64,000 nt of DNA from Prevotella sp. UBA746. GTDB lineage: Bacteria; Bacteroidota; Bacteroidia; Bacteroidales; Bacteroidaceae. Every line of letters begins with the position of its first letter. Position 1 is the first letter of the stretch. This document shows, piece after piece, positions 1 to 8,018 of this stretch. The translations under genes and the position numbers were made by a program. The notes below the pieces were generated by a model that worked only from the letters and a program-made list of their open reading frames with translations, was not told the DNA's origin and did not search any database. The DNA is taken from NCBI GenBank assembly GCA_002298545.1, contig DBKQ01000005.1:4592-68591 (forward strand), read 5' to 3'.

Positions 1-30
1 ATGAGTAGGATTATATTAAACTTTAATATT

Positions 31-237
31 ATGAAGAAGTTAATATTTTGTTTATTCTTTGGATTATTCACTTGTGCTTATGCATCAGCTGATCCAATTA
101 AAGTAACTCTTTCCAATGGGGAAACAGTTATTCTGGAGTCTACAGATTTTGCAAATATGATGGAACTGATGAGTTATATTCAGAAGCTTGAAGATTCTAT
201 AAGCAAAAATTTGGAAGGTCAAGTTCGTCAGGCTTAG
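31..237 (+). CDS. Small secreted protein of unknown function
   Basis: A 68-residue product if translation starts at the ATG at 31, which begins a typical signal peptide (MKKLIFCLFFGLFTCAYASA). An in-frame ATG at position 1 would add ten residues ahead of the signal peptide, and because it sits on the window edge a longer upstream form cannot be excluded. The mature part is about 48 residues, acidic and polar, with an amphipathic stretch near the C terminus (about residues 40-58) that could form a helix. I recognise no family. It is followed by a hairpin with a T-rich tail at 251-281, so it probably ends its own transcript and is not co-transcribed with the GLPGLI gene. It is likely exported to the periplasm; no function can be given. 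Confidence 0.55.
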   Translation: MKKLIFCLFFGLFTCAYASADPIKVTLSNGETVILESTDFANMMELMSYIQKLEDSISKNLEGQVRQA

Positions 238-250
238 GTTATAATAAGGT

Positions 251-281
251 TTGTATTGACATTTTTTATTTGTCAATACAA
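251..281 (+). terminator. Probable Rho-independent terminator of the first gene
   Basis: A perfect 10-bp inverted repeat (TTGTATTGAC at 251-260, GTCAATACAA at 272-281) with an 11-nt AT loop, followed by GCTTTTTCC. It lies 14 bases after the stop codon of the small secreted protein. Confidence 0.7.
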
Positions 282-311
282 GCTTTTTCCTATTTTTATA
301 TATTTGAGTTA

Positions 312-319
312 TATCTTTG
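312..319 (+). promoter_or_regulatory. Bacteroidetes -7 element (TATCTTTG) before the GLPGLI gene
   Basis: TATCTTTG matches TAnnTTTG and lies 40 bases before the ATG at 360, after a terminator. No clear TTG sits 19-21 bases upstream, so this is a -7 match only. Confidence 0.4.
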
Positions 320-359
320 TACTTTTTACAGATTTCTATCTTATTTTTTAATATTAGCT

Positions 360-1214
360 ATGAGGATAGTATTAGCTTTTTTATTGGTGTTTGCCATACA
401 GTTTAGGCCTTTATTTGGACAGAATCTCAGAGGCGGTTCCGTTCCACAGCTTGCCGTAATACAAAAAAATGTATACGATACGGCATATGTAAAGGTTTAT
501 TATGAATATAAGGTCAGAAAAGATTCCTTGTCAGACAAAAAGGAAAATGGACAGACTATATTGCTTATCGGAAATAATAATGTTGGATTTTACGACTATT
601 ATAAACTTCGAGCTAATGCTGTAAACGATTCTGTGTCTTTGGCAAAAGGAACAGCAATGGATGCTTTTGCAAAATTGTCAGGTATGATGACAAATATAAA
701 GTACAGAAGTCCACTTGTCATTGACCGAAGAAAGAATAAGGTGATGGTACAGCTTGAGAATGTCAATGTCTACCAGTATGAGGAGCCTGTACCGAATATT
801 GTATGGCATTATGAAGATGGGGACACTACGCTGTGTGAAGTACCTTGCAAAAAGGCAACATGCTATTTTGGCGGAAGAAAATGGACTGCATGGTATGCTC
901 CATCATTTAGTGTCAATGCAGGACCATATTTGTTCAGTGGTCTTCAGGGACTGATATTTGATATAAGCGACACAAAGGATAATTTCCGTTTTTCACTTAA
1001 TGGCGTAGAAAATCTTCAGCAACCAGAGTTGATATATCTCAACTCTGATAAATCTATAGAGCATACTACACGCGACAAGGCACGACGTGCTGTAGAAAAC
1101 GAACAGCACTATTTTGTTGAGGCTTTGATGATGAAAGCACCGGGAACCCGTTTGCCGAAGAGTATACAGAATGGAAAATTAAAAAGTGCATATAACCCTA
1201 TAGAACTTTATTAA
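360..1214 (+). CDS. GLPGLI family secreted protein
   Basis: A 284-residue protein starting at the ATG at 360, which opens a signal peptide (MRIVLAFLLVFAIQFRPLFG, cleavage near residue 21). The frame stays open upstream to a TTG at 270, but that extension would precede the signal peptide and overlap the terminator, so I reject it. The family signature appears as GLQGLIFDI near residues 194-202, after a stretch rich in W, Y and F (WTAWYAPSFSVNAGPYLFSG), as usual for GLPGLI proteins. These are exported proteins of Bacteroidetes with no assigned biochemical role, commonly encoded next to TonB-receptor-like barrels. Here the TAA stop abuts the ATG of exactly such a gene, so the two are co-transcribed and probably work together at the outer membrane. 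The family call is firm; the function is unknown. Confidence 0.85.
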   Translation: MRIVLAFLLVFAIQFRPLFGQNLRGGSVPQLAVIQKNVYDTAYVKVYYEYKVRKDSLSDKKENGQTILLIGNNNVGFYDYYKLRANAVNDSVSLAKGTAMDAFAKLSGMMTNIKYRSPLVIDRRKNKVMVQLENVNVYQYEEPVPNIVWHYEDGDTTLCEVPCKKATCYFGGRKWTAWYAPSFSVNAGPYLFSGLQGLIFDISDTKDNFRFSLNGVENLQQPELIYLNSDKSIEHTTRDKARRAVENEQHYFVEALMMKAPGTRLPKSIQNGKLKSAYNPIELY

Positions 1215-3545
1215 ATGAGAGTATGGATTTTATTTGCTGCATTGTCAATGCAAATTGTAGGCTGGTCGCAGAATGTTGCAGAAAAGAACAAGAATCCTAT
1301 AGCTCTGCCTGGAGTAGTGGTCAGACTGAAGCCTATTGAGCAATGTAAGGATACAATAAAATATAATGTGCCAGCTTTTCTAGACAAGAACGACCATTAT
1401 CTTGAAGATGTACTGAAGAAAATGCCGGGAATAGAAGTGTCTGACAATGGCATCATAACTTATAAAGGAAATTCCATAAACAAATTGAATATTGAAGGGC
1501 AGGACTTACTCGGCAACCGCTATAATCAGGCAACACGTAATCTACCTGTAGAGGCTATTTCTCAAGTACAGGTGATGGAAAACGATCAGCCAGTCAAGGC
1601 TCTTAAAGGTTCTGTCTTTTCGGACAAAGCAACACTAAATATAAAATTGAAAAAAGGATACAGAATGAGACCTTTCGGGGAAATAGAGGGAACTGCAGGA
1701 AAATCTGAGACTACAATTTGGAACAATCATCTTACAATTATAAATATAGCAAAAAAAAATCAGGCTCTTGTGTCGGTAAAGATGAACAATACAGGTGAAA
1801 GCCTTGATGAAAACCCTACCAAGACCATTGATGCTAAGTATCTTGACAGTTACGTTCCATTGCCTGACAATCTCGTAAATACCAAGGAATCACTTATGCT
1901 TCCGATAAGCAAGAGACGATATATGAAGAACAAGTCGTATTCTGCAGATATAAATCACCTACACAGAGTGGGACGCTATGGAAGTCTGCGCACAAACATA
2001 AGTTATTATGGAAACAGTACAAACCAGAGCGACAGTACTTATTGTCTCTATGGCGGAGATTATTCTACTTCAGTTTTTGATAGGAACAGATTGAAGGTAA
2101 AAAAATATACCTTTGTTCCCAAGCTTGAATATGAGCTAAATTCGCCAAATGTTTTTATACTCGACGAACTTTCTGCAAACATGACTTTTATGTCAGTCAA
2201 GAATATGCTTAACAGCAGCGGACAAAATATCGTGCCTTATGTTACGCATCATCCTTTTTTCGTACACAACAACTTGCACTTGACGATATCGGCTGGAGCA
2301 AGAGTTTATTCTGTAAGCTCATTGTTGCGCTATTACCGTAATAGCGAGGAAATGCAAGTGACAGACACGACTGGATTGTATGACTTCAGCGGAAAATATG
2401 CTTCAGAAAATTTGCTCATGAAGGGTGAACTGTCAACGACATTTCCTTTATTCGGCAAGAGTCTGCATGTCGGTTATGCCGTTGAGTACAATTCTGACAG
2501 GATAAAGGTATCACCTTTCGACTATGTCTCTAACAGTCGCCTTTACAATAGCTTGTCTTTTGAGCATACATTTAAGTACAGCAGAGGCTTGATTGATATC
2601 TGTTTGCCTGTTGAATTATTAGTATCTTACGTGCCGTGGAATGGCAATGACACGAAAAAGCTATACATTTCGCCATATGTCAGGTGGAGACATGAATTAT
2701 CACCCAAATGGCTCATGAAAATGAATTTCATCATGTCGCAGAAAGAATCTTCCGATGTGTTGTATCCACAGAAGTACCGTTCCGATTACCGTACTTTCAA
2801 TACTCCAGCTGATTGTATCGGGTGGATGCGATCTACGGGACCATCGCTGTCAATCAACTACACAGACTTTGCCAATATGATTGCCTTTAATTTCTTGGCT
2901 TCAGTTTCGTGGCGCTTCAATGACCGTAGCAATTCGTATGAAATCCATGACGACTACACTTATATCGTTCCAGCATGGAGAAAATCAACAATGACGACAT
3001 TCTTTACCAAGACAGCCATAGACAAGACTTTTACTTCTCAACATCTTGAGGCAAAAGCGTCGGTCAGCTACAACCGCAATGAAATGCCTATAATACAAAA
3101 CAATGCATCTGCAAAATTGACATCTAATGTATTGTCTTCCACCATAAGCCTGCGTTGGAATAAGCTGACGTGGCTTCAAATCTCCAATTCTGCAACATTC
3201 AATGTGTCGTGGCAGGATAAACATTCCGGCATTGAAAGTTACACTCTTAAAAATATGTATGACGAATTTGACGTAAATGTATATCCGTCAGATAAAATAT
3301 CTATGGGTGTCAGTGCAGAGTATTCTATAATACAAACGGCAAAGGCCGAGTATAACCATATACCTTTCGTTGATGCTTCAGTGATTTACAAACTGTCAAA
3401 TGTCGTTGAATTCAATTTACACCTCAATAATGCATTAAACCGTAAGCATTATGTCAATGCTTCTTACACGTGGTTTAATTACAGGTATTTTTCCATGCCT
3501 TTACGTGGCAGAGAGCTAATTTTGGGCATAAAACTTAAATTCTGA
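1215..3545 (+). CDS. TonB-dependent receptor-like outer membrane beta-barrel protein (GLPGLI partner)
   Basis: A 776-residue protein with a signal peptide (cleavage near residue 19, after the stretch VGWSQ). After it comes a plug-like region (about 40-150) containing LEDVLKKMPGIEVSDNG and INKLNIEGQDLLGNRY, then a long region of alternating aromatic and polar strands that ends in an aromatic-rich tail (LILGIKLKF), typical of a barrel inserted by the BAM machinery. It lacks the N-terminal carboxypeptidase-regulatory domain of SusC-like receptors, so it belongs to the shorter class found next to GLPGLI genes. Its ATG directly follows the GLPGLI stop codon, indicating translational coupling. The substrate is unknown. 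A strong hairpin 47 bases downstream probably ends the transcript. Confidence 0.85.
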   Translation: MRVWILFAALSMQIVGWSQNVAEKNKNPIALPGVVVRLKPIEQCKDTIKYNVPAFLDKNDHYLEDVLKKMPGIEVSDNGIITYKGNSINKLNIEGQDLLGNRYNQATRNLPVEAISQVQVMENDQPVKALKGSVFSDKATLNIKLKKGYRMRPFGEIEGTAGKSETTIWNNHLTIINIAKKNQALVSVKMNNTGESLDENPTKTIDAKYLDSYVPLPDNLVNTKESLMLPISKRRYMKNKSYSADINHLHRVGRYGSLRTNISYYGNSTNQSDSTYCLYGGDYSTSVFDRNRLKVKKYTFVPKLEYELNSPNVFILDELSANMTFMSVKNMLNSSGQNIVPYVTHHPFFVHNNLHLTISAGARVYSVSSLLRYYRNSEEMQVTDTTGLYDFSGKYASENLLMKGELSTTFPLFGKSLHVGYAVEYNSDRIKVSPFDYVSNSRLYNSLSFEHTFKYSRGLIDICLPVELLVSYVPWNGNDTKKLYISPYVRWRHELSPKWLMKMNFIMSQKESSDVLYPQKYRSDYRTFNTPADCIGWMRSTGPSLSINYTDFANMIAFNFLASVSWRFNDRSNSYEIHDDYTYIVPAWRKSTMTTFFTKTAIDKTFTSQHLEAKASVSYNRNEMPIIQNNASAKLTSNVLSSTISLRWNKLTWLQISNSATFNVSWQDKHSGIESYTLKNMYDEFDVNVYPSDKISMGVSAEYSIIQTAKAEYNHIPFVDASVIYKLSNVVEFNLHLNNALNRKHYVNASYTWFNYRYFSMPLRGRELILGIKLKF

Positions 3546-3591
3546 CTTTTTGATATAACCGATAGGTATATCGCTTCCACAGAAAAGGAAC

Positions 3592-3629
3592 ACAGAATCC
3601 AGTTGCCGTAAATAGCAACAGGATTCTGT
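3592..3629 (+). terminator. Stem-loop downstream of the barrel gene
   Basis: ACAGAATCC at 3592-3600 pairs with GGATTCTGT at 3621-3629, and GTTGC at 3602 with GCAAC at 3615, giving a 14-bp stem with one unpaired base on each side. The T content afterwards is weak, so it may act in both directions between convergent units or serve mainly for RNA stability. Confidence 0.55.
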
Positions 3630-3662
3630 AGAAAAGCTTTATTTATGAGAATAGTACAAAAA

Positions 3663-3910
3663 TCATCTAATAACAACCTTGCGTGTCGTTCCGTCATTCA
3701 TCTTCTGAATAAGCAAACCTTTTGAGCTGCCGATAGAACGTACACCGCCGACAGTATAGCTATACTTAGGTGTAATGCCAGATTTAGCCTGTGATATGCC
3801 TGAAAGAATTGCGGAAGCATCGTTTGAGAAAAAGGTATTTTCTATACCGATGTTTTCATGAAGAAAATCTTGTTGCCAATATCTGCGATAGTAAAAGTTC
3901 TCACTGTATA
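3663..3910 (-). pseudogene. C-terminal fragment of a secreted protein (conserved C-terminal tail)
   Basis: On the minus strand this frame ends in YTVGGVRSIG..KGLLIQKMNDGTTRKVVIR, the C-terminal tail pattern of many Prevotella surface and secreted proteins (compare LAGQRV..KG..IQNGKKFVVK at 27405). Nothing upstream looks like the body of such a protein: the frame runs straight into a partial copy of tRNA-Arg at 3913-3950 and then the tRNA itself. I read it as the surviving 3' end of a larger gene whose 5' part was lost when the tRNA region was rearranged. The peptide upstream of about residue 40 in this frame is tRNA-derived and not real protein. Expression is unlikely. Confidence 0.5.
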
Positions 3911-3912
3911 AT

Positions 3913-3950
3913 GTGACTCCGGTGGGATTCAAACCCACGACCTTCAGAAC
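3913..3950 (-). repeat. 38-bp partial duplicate of the tRNA-Arg 3' half
   Basis: Bases 3913-3950 are identical to 3997-4034, which cover the 3' half of tRNA-Arg from the anticodon-stem side through the T arm, acceptor strand, discriminator base and part of CCA. The copy lies 84 bp downstream of the true 3' end in the same orientation. Duplicated tRNA 3' ends are the usual scar of integration by a tyrosine recombinase, but only 46 bases now separate the copies. Confidence 0.85.
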
Positions 3951-3994
3951 TTTTTCTATACCGATAGAAGTTACAGAAAGTCTTCTTAATGCTT

Positions 3995-4071
3995 TGGTGA
4001 CTCCGGTGGGATTCAAACCCACGACCTTCAGAACCGGAATCTGACGCTCTATTCAGCTAAGCTACGGAGCC
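3995..4071 (-). tRNA. tRNA-Arg (anticodon CCG)
   Basis: Read on the minus strand from 4071. The acceptor stem GGCTCCG pairs with CGGAGTC (one G-U), the anticodon stem TCAGA/TCTGA encloses TTCCGGT with anticodon CCG (codon CGG), and the T arm GTGGG/CCCAC encloses TTTGAAT. The discriminator is A and CCA is encoded at 3997-3995. A full Bacteroidetes promoter lies just upstream. Confidence 0.95.
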
Positions 4072-4081
4072 AAAGCGAGTG

Positions 4082-4111
4082 CAAAGATACTTCTAATTTG
4101 TCTTATTACAA
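4082..4111 (-). promoter_or_regulatory. Promoter of tRNA-Arg
   Basis: On the minus strand TTG (4111-4109) is followed after 19 bp by TATCTTTG (4089-4082), which matches the Bacteroidetes -33/-7 consensus. Transcription would start about 4-7 bases before the tRNA 5' end at 4071. It is interleaved with the divergent promoter of the M15 peptidase gene. Confidence 0.75.
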
Positions 4112-4129
4112 AATTTATTGCTACTTTTG
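4097..4129 (+). promoter_or_regulatory. Promoter of the M15 peptidase gene
   Basis: TTTG at 4097-4100 and TACTTTTG at 4122-4129 with 21 bp between them. Its -33 element lies inside the divergent tRNA-Arg promoter, so the two cannot easily be occupied at once. Confidence 0.65.
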
Positions 4130-4172
4130 TAAGCAAAAAATAGGAACGAGGCTTTCATGCCTATACAAAATT

Positions 4173-4925
4173 ATGATTAAGACAATGAAATATAGAAGTC
4201 TGTATGCTACACTTATTCTTATTTTATTATCTGCTTTCTGCCTTAGCACAAGGGCTGAAGGAGCAGACAGAATGGAGGTTGGAACAGACAGAATGGTGGC
4301 TGGAACAACTATCAGCAGTCGGGATATTGAACATGCCGGTGCGGATAAGTATTTTTATTCCGAACCTATTCCCGATGCCGTATTTGCAAGAATGAAGGGG
4401 AAATCGTATAAAAGCTACTGCACGGTAAAACGTCAGGATTTAAGATACGTCCGCGTGCTGCATTATAATATAAAAGGTGAGATAAAGGTTGGCGAACTGG
4501 TATGCCACAAGAGTATCGCTGCTGACCTGGTGGATATTTTCCGCAACCTTTATAAATCAAAATATCCTATAGAGCGCATGGTGCTGATAGACAACTACGG
4601 AGCCGACGACGAACGGGCAATGGAGGCAAACAACACGTCATGCTTCAATTTCCGCTATGTCTCAGGCACCAAGGTGCCGTCGAACCACAGTTGGGGCAAG
4701 GCGATAGACATCAATCCTCTGTATAATCCGTACGTGAGGCATGGGCGGAATGGGAAACTGCAAGTAAGTCCTCAGAACGGCAGACAATATGCCGACCGCT
4801 CAAAGGACTTTAAGTATAAGATAGACAGAAACGATCTGTGCTACCGGGAATTCATCCGCCACGGCTTTACGTGGGGCGGAGGCTGGCGCCGGGTAAAGGA
4901 CTACCAGCATTTTGAAAAGAAATAG
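4173..4925 (+). CDS. M15 family metallopeptidase (D-alanyl-D-alanine carboxypeptidase/endopeptidase-like)
   Basis: A 250-residue exported protein. I take the ATG at 4173 (MIKTMKYRSLY, then a hydrophobic LILILLSAFCLSTRA signal segment); ATG 4185 is an equal alternative, and upstream codons lie in the promoter. The M15 zinc site is visible as SNHSWGKAIDINPLYNPY around residues 170-187, with the SxHxxGxAxD pattern supplying His and Asp ligands, and as HFE three residues before the end of the protein (YQHFEKK), giving the third ligand. The family cleaves peptidoglycan stem peptides in the periplasm. Residues about 30-60 include a short repeat (RMEVGTDRMVAGT), unusual for the family. It stands alone; the following genes are convergent, with their 3' end only 12 bases away. 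Confidence 0.85.
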   Translation: MIKTMKYRSLYATLILILLSAFCLSTRAEGADRMEVGTDRMVAGTTISSRDIEHAGADKYFYSEPIPDAVFARMKGKSYKSYCTVKRQDLRYVRVLHYNIKGEIKVGELVCHKSIAADLVDIFRNLYKSKYPIERMVLIDNYGADDERAMEANNTSCFNFRYVSGTKVPSNHSWGKAIDINPLYNPYVRHGRNGKLQVSPQNGRQYADRSKDFKYKIDRNDLCYREFIRHGFTWGGGWRRVKDYQHFEKK

Positions 4926-4937
4926 CTAATGCCGTTT

Positions 4938-5903
4938 CTACTGATCCTCCCCTATCGGCATAAATTGCTCCACCTTAATGCCATCAACGATACTGTCGGC
5001 AAGACTGATGTTCGGCACATGGATACTTGTACATCCCAAAGCCTCAGCTGCCGTCATATAAATCTCGGCAGCCGGAATGATAACATCAGCACGGTCAGTC
5101 TTCAGTCCGAACTGTTCGATGCGTTCCTCAATACTCAGCGGCTTCAGTTTTTCGTATATATCCCGGATTTCGCTTACGAGAATTTCCTTAGCGTCTTTCT
5201 TCGTATGAGTAAGCTTGAAGAGTTTGTTTATATTACCTCCAGAACCGATAAGATGAATGTCGGGAATCTCCTTGGAGTATAGCGAGAGGTCCGTCTTCAT
5301 CTCGTTGATAGCCGACTGCGATACTTTTCCGCTGAGCATCCTCAGAGTTCCTATGTTATACGACTTGCTATGAGCCAGCAATCCGTTGTGGATAAGAGAA
5401 ATCTCCGTACTTCCGCCGCCCACGTCGATATAGGCGAAGTCGCCTACAACACATTCGCTGTTTTCTATCATATTATTGCAGAGCAGTCGAGCTTCCTCCT
5501 GTCCTTTGATAATTTCGACTCTTATGCCTGTCTTCTTGTATAGACGCTTCAAAACCTTCTCCCCATTCTCGGCATCACGCATAGCCGAAGTGGCACAAGC
5601 ACGATAGCTAATCACGTCATTAAGCCGCATAATATGCTTAAACGCCTTTAGCATCTCCAGCATTTTCTCCACTCGCTCTTTTGATATCTTGCCGAGAGTA
5701 AACACATCCTTTCCCAAGCGCAAAGGAACACGCATATACATGACTCTCGAAATCTTTGGTTCCTCAATGCCGTTCTTTCTATAGAAATTCTTTATCAGCA
5801 GTCTGGCTCCGTTGGAACCTATATCGATAGCCGCCAAATTATAAGATATGTCGAAGCCCTTATTTTCAGAATCTTTTATTTCTATATTTTCTTTGTCTGT
5901 CAT
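4938..5903 (-). CDS. ppx: Ppx/GppA family phosphatase (exopolyphosphatase-like)
   Basis: A 321-residue protein of the ASKHA fold. The first phosphate loop is AAIDIGSNGARLLI near residues 24-37 and the second is YIDVGGGSTEISL near 149-161. Its length matches the short Ppx/GppA form without the C-terminal HD-like extension. The family removes terminal phosphate from polyphosphate or hydrolyses pppGpp. Its place as the last gene of an LRR-ppk1-ppx operon, 48 bases after ppk1, argues for polyphosphate breakdown opposing the kinase, though pppGpp hydrolysis cannot be excluded, especially since spoT is also encoded in this window. The first 20 residues are an acidic, poorly ordered lead (MTDKENIEIKDSENKGF). 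It is cytoplasmic. Confidence 0.85.
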   Translation of the reverse strand: MTDKENIEIKDSENKGFDISYNLAAIDIGSNGARLLIKNFYRKNGIEEPKISRVMYMRVPLRLGKDVFTLGKISKERVEKMLEMLKAFKHIMRLNDVISYRACATSAMRDAENGEKVLKRLYKKTGIRVEIIKGQEEARLLCNNMIENSECVVGDFAYIDVGGGSTEISLIHNGLLAHSKSYNIGTLRMLSGKVSQSAINEMKTDLSLYSKEIPDIHLIGSGGNINKLFKLTHTKKDAKEILVSEIRDIYEKLKPLSIEERIEQFGLKTDRADVIIPAAEIYMTAAEALGCTSIHVPNISLADSIVDGIKVEQFMPIGEDQ

Positions 5904-5951
5904 TTATTCAAATATAAAGCTTGTTGTGAATGAAAAAAATATCAGTTCCCT

Positions 5952-8018
5952 TCAATCCTTTGCCGATAGCGTTTTCTTCTGTATCTCCTCTTGCGAACGG
6001 AAAACCTTTCCGTCCTCACTTGTTTGCAAAGGGTCGTTGCCCTTGCCGTCTACGAGTCTGCCATTGGTAGTGTCGGCAAGTCCGTACTCCACGGTGCGCA
6101 GCAAGTCGCGCTGCATGTCAAGGTCATAGACAGGAGTGTACACTTCGATACGGTTGAGCAGATTGCGAGGCATCCAGTCGGCACTGCCAATAAAGTATTT
6201 CGGCTGTCCGTTGTTGCATGTAATGATAATCCGCGAGTGTTCCAGATAGCGGTCGATGATACCCACAATCTTTATGTTGTCGCTCACTCCCGGTATTCCC
6301 GGCACGAGCGAGCAGTTGCCCCTTACGAGCAGTTCTATCTTCACTCCAGCCTGAGATGCAGCATAAAGTTTCTCCACCATGTCGCGCTCTGTGATATGGT
6401 TAATCTTCACCTTAATCCAAGCCTCCTTGCCAGCCTTGGCATTCTTAATCTCGTTATTCAGCAGCTGCAGCAATTTCGTCTTCATAGAGTTCGGCGACAC
6501 GAGAAGTTCGCGGAATCGCGGCTGCGAGAACGGACGGTTGATGAATTCAAACACACGGTTCACCTCGCTCACGATATCCTTCCTTGCCGTCATCATCAGA
6601 TAGTCGGTATATACCTTTGCGTTGCCTTCGTGGAAGTTACCGGTTCCTATACATGCAATGCTTCCCTTCTTTGATTCTATATAGAGGAGCTTGGAGTGAA
6701 CCTTCAGTCCTTCAACTCCAAAAATCACGTTGATGCCCTCTTCCTGCATGCGTTTGCTCCATTTAATGTTGCTCTTCTCGTCGAAGCGGGCAAGCAGCTC
6801 CACTACGGCAGTAACCTTCTTACCGTTGCGTGCGGCACATACAAGAGCCTTCACCACCTTTGAGTCTGAAGCCAAACGATACAGTGTAGTCTTTATCTCC
6901 TTCACATCGGGATGCAACGCAGCCTCGCGGAGCACACGGATATACGAGTCGAACGAGTTGTAGGGAACATGAATAAACCTGTCCTTCTCCCTTATCTGCT
7001 TCAGTATACTCTCCTCCTTCAAGAACTCGTCTTTCATAACGTGTTCCCATTTCGGATATTTCAGTTCCTTGTGTCCGAAGTCGGGGAATTTCATCAAGTC
7101 CTTGTGGTTCTGATACCTTCCGCTCGGCAGTGCAGCATCGAGGTGATCCACATTGAGACGAGCCATAATTTTCTTCTGCATATCCTTAGGCATCAGCTTG
7201 TCGTAGATAAGACGGACGGGCTCTCCCTTCTTGCGGCTGTTCACTCCCTTGGCGATAAGCTGCAACACACCGTAGTCGGAATCGTTTTCCATTTCCATCT
7301 CGGCATCCTTGGTAAACTTAAATGAGTAAGCCTCGAAAGTGCTCGGTTTGAAACCGATAAAGATAAGCGGCAGACAGAAGCGTACCACGTCGTCGAGATA
7401 TATCGCATTCTGGTATCCGTTGCTTGGAGGCAGCACAAGGAAGCGACCGAAGTCGCTGTCGGGCACTTTTATGATGGCATAGTCGGTCTTCGGCTTCTTA
7501 CCGAAGGTCTCCTCCTTTTCTGTCTTCTTTACTATCAGATAGATACGGTTGTCCTGGAGTTTTCCTATTTCAGATATGTTGTCGAGCCAAATAGGGTTCG
7601 TCGCCCCGTTCAGTTTGTCGTAATAGAAATCCTTGATAAACTGTTTCTGCTCCTCGTTCAGAGTATTCTCGTTGAGCAGTTTGATGTTGTGCTCCTCCAG
7701 TTGTCCGAACACGTGAGCTATTGTGTCGGTATATTCCGTACTATATGCGGCATTCAGTTTATTTATCGTCTTTATGGTCTGCTTCAGTCTCTCCCTTTCC
7801 TTCTTGGCACTCTTGTCGGCAGATTCAAGCAGTCGGTTGAGTGATGCCATTCTGACGCGGAAGAATTCATCAAGGTTGTTTGAGTAAATACCGAGGAACG
7901 ACAGTCGTTCGAGCAGGGGGATATTGTCTTTCTGAGCCTCTTTCAGAATACGGTGATTAAAATACATCCAGCTCACATCGCGGTCGACATAAGCATTCTT
8001 TAAATTCTTGTCTTTCAT
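5952..8018 (-). CDS. ppk1: Polyphosphate kinase 1
   Basis: A 688-residue protein, the usual PPK1 length. The N-terminal domain opens with DVSWMYFNHRILKEA and LSFLGIYSNNLDEFFRVR (residues 13-60). The two catalytic PLD-like domains show HSKLLYI with the phosphorylated histidine near residue 440, GTGNFHEGNAKVYTDY shortly after, and the second histidine in LEHSRIII near 594, followed by YFIGSADWMPRNL. PPK1 reversibly makes polyphosphate from ATP and is peripheral to the inner membrane. Its ATG overlaps the stop codon of the upstream LRR protein by 4 bp (ATGA), and ppx follows, so synthesis and breakdown of polyphosphate are co-transcribed. All recognised catalytic residues appear present. Confidence 0.97.
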   Translation of the reverse strand: MKDKNLKNAYVDRDVSWMYFNHRILKEAQKDNIPLLERLSFLGIYSNNLDEFFRVRMASLNRLLESADKSAKKERERLKQTIKTINKLNAAYSTEYTDTIAHVFGQLEEHNIKLLNENTLNEEQKQFIKDFYYDKLNGATNPIWLDNISEIGKLQDNRIYLIVKKTEKEETFGKKPKTDYAIIKVPDSDFGRFLVLPPSNGYQNAIYLDDVVRFCLPLIFIGFKPSTFEAYSFKFTKDAEMEMENDSDYGVLQLIAKGVNSRKKGEPVRLIYDKLMPKDMQKKIMARLNVDHLDAALPSGRYQNHKDLMKFPDFGHKELKYPKWEHVMKDEFLKEESILKQIREKDRFIHVPYNSFDSYIRVLREAALHPDVKEIKTTLYRLASDSKVVKALVCAARNGKKVTAVVELLARFDEKSNIKWSKRMQEEGINVIFGVEGLKVHSKLLYIESKKGSIACIGTGNFHEGNAKVYTDYLMMTARKDIVSEVNRVFEFINRPFSQPRFRELLVSPNSMKTKLLQLLNNEIKNAKAGKEAWIKVKINHITERDMVEKLYAASQAGVKIELLVRGNCSLVPGIPGVSDNIKIVGIIDRYLEHSRIIITCNNGQPKYFIGSADWMPRNLLNRIEVYTPVYDLDMQRDLLRTVEYGLADTTNGRLVDGKGNDPLQTSEDGKVFRSQEEIQKKTLSAKD

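Noticed and set aside
3914..3950. A second tRNA gene
   Set aside because: Only the 3' half (anticodon-stem side, T arm and acceptor strand) is present; there is no D arm or 5' acceptor strand, so it cannot fold as a tRNA.
3911..4022. Protein coding across the tRNA-Arg gene on the minus strand (MGLNPTGVTKALRRL...VVGLNPTGVT)
   Set aside because: The repeated GLNPTGVT peptide is just the translated T arm of the tRNA and its partial copy; only the part beyond 3910 resembles protein.
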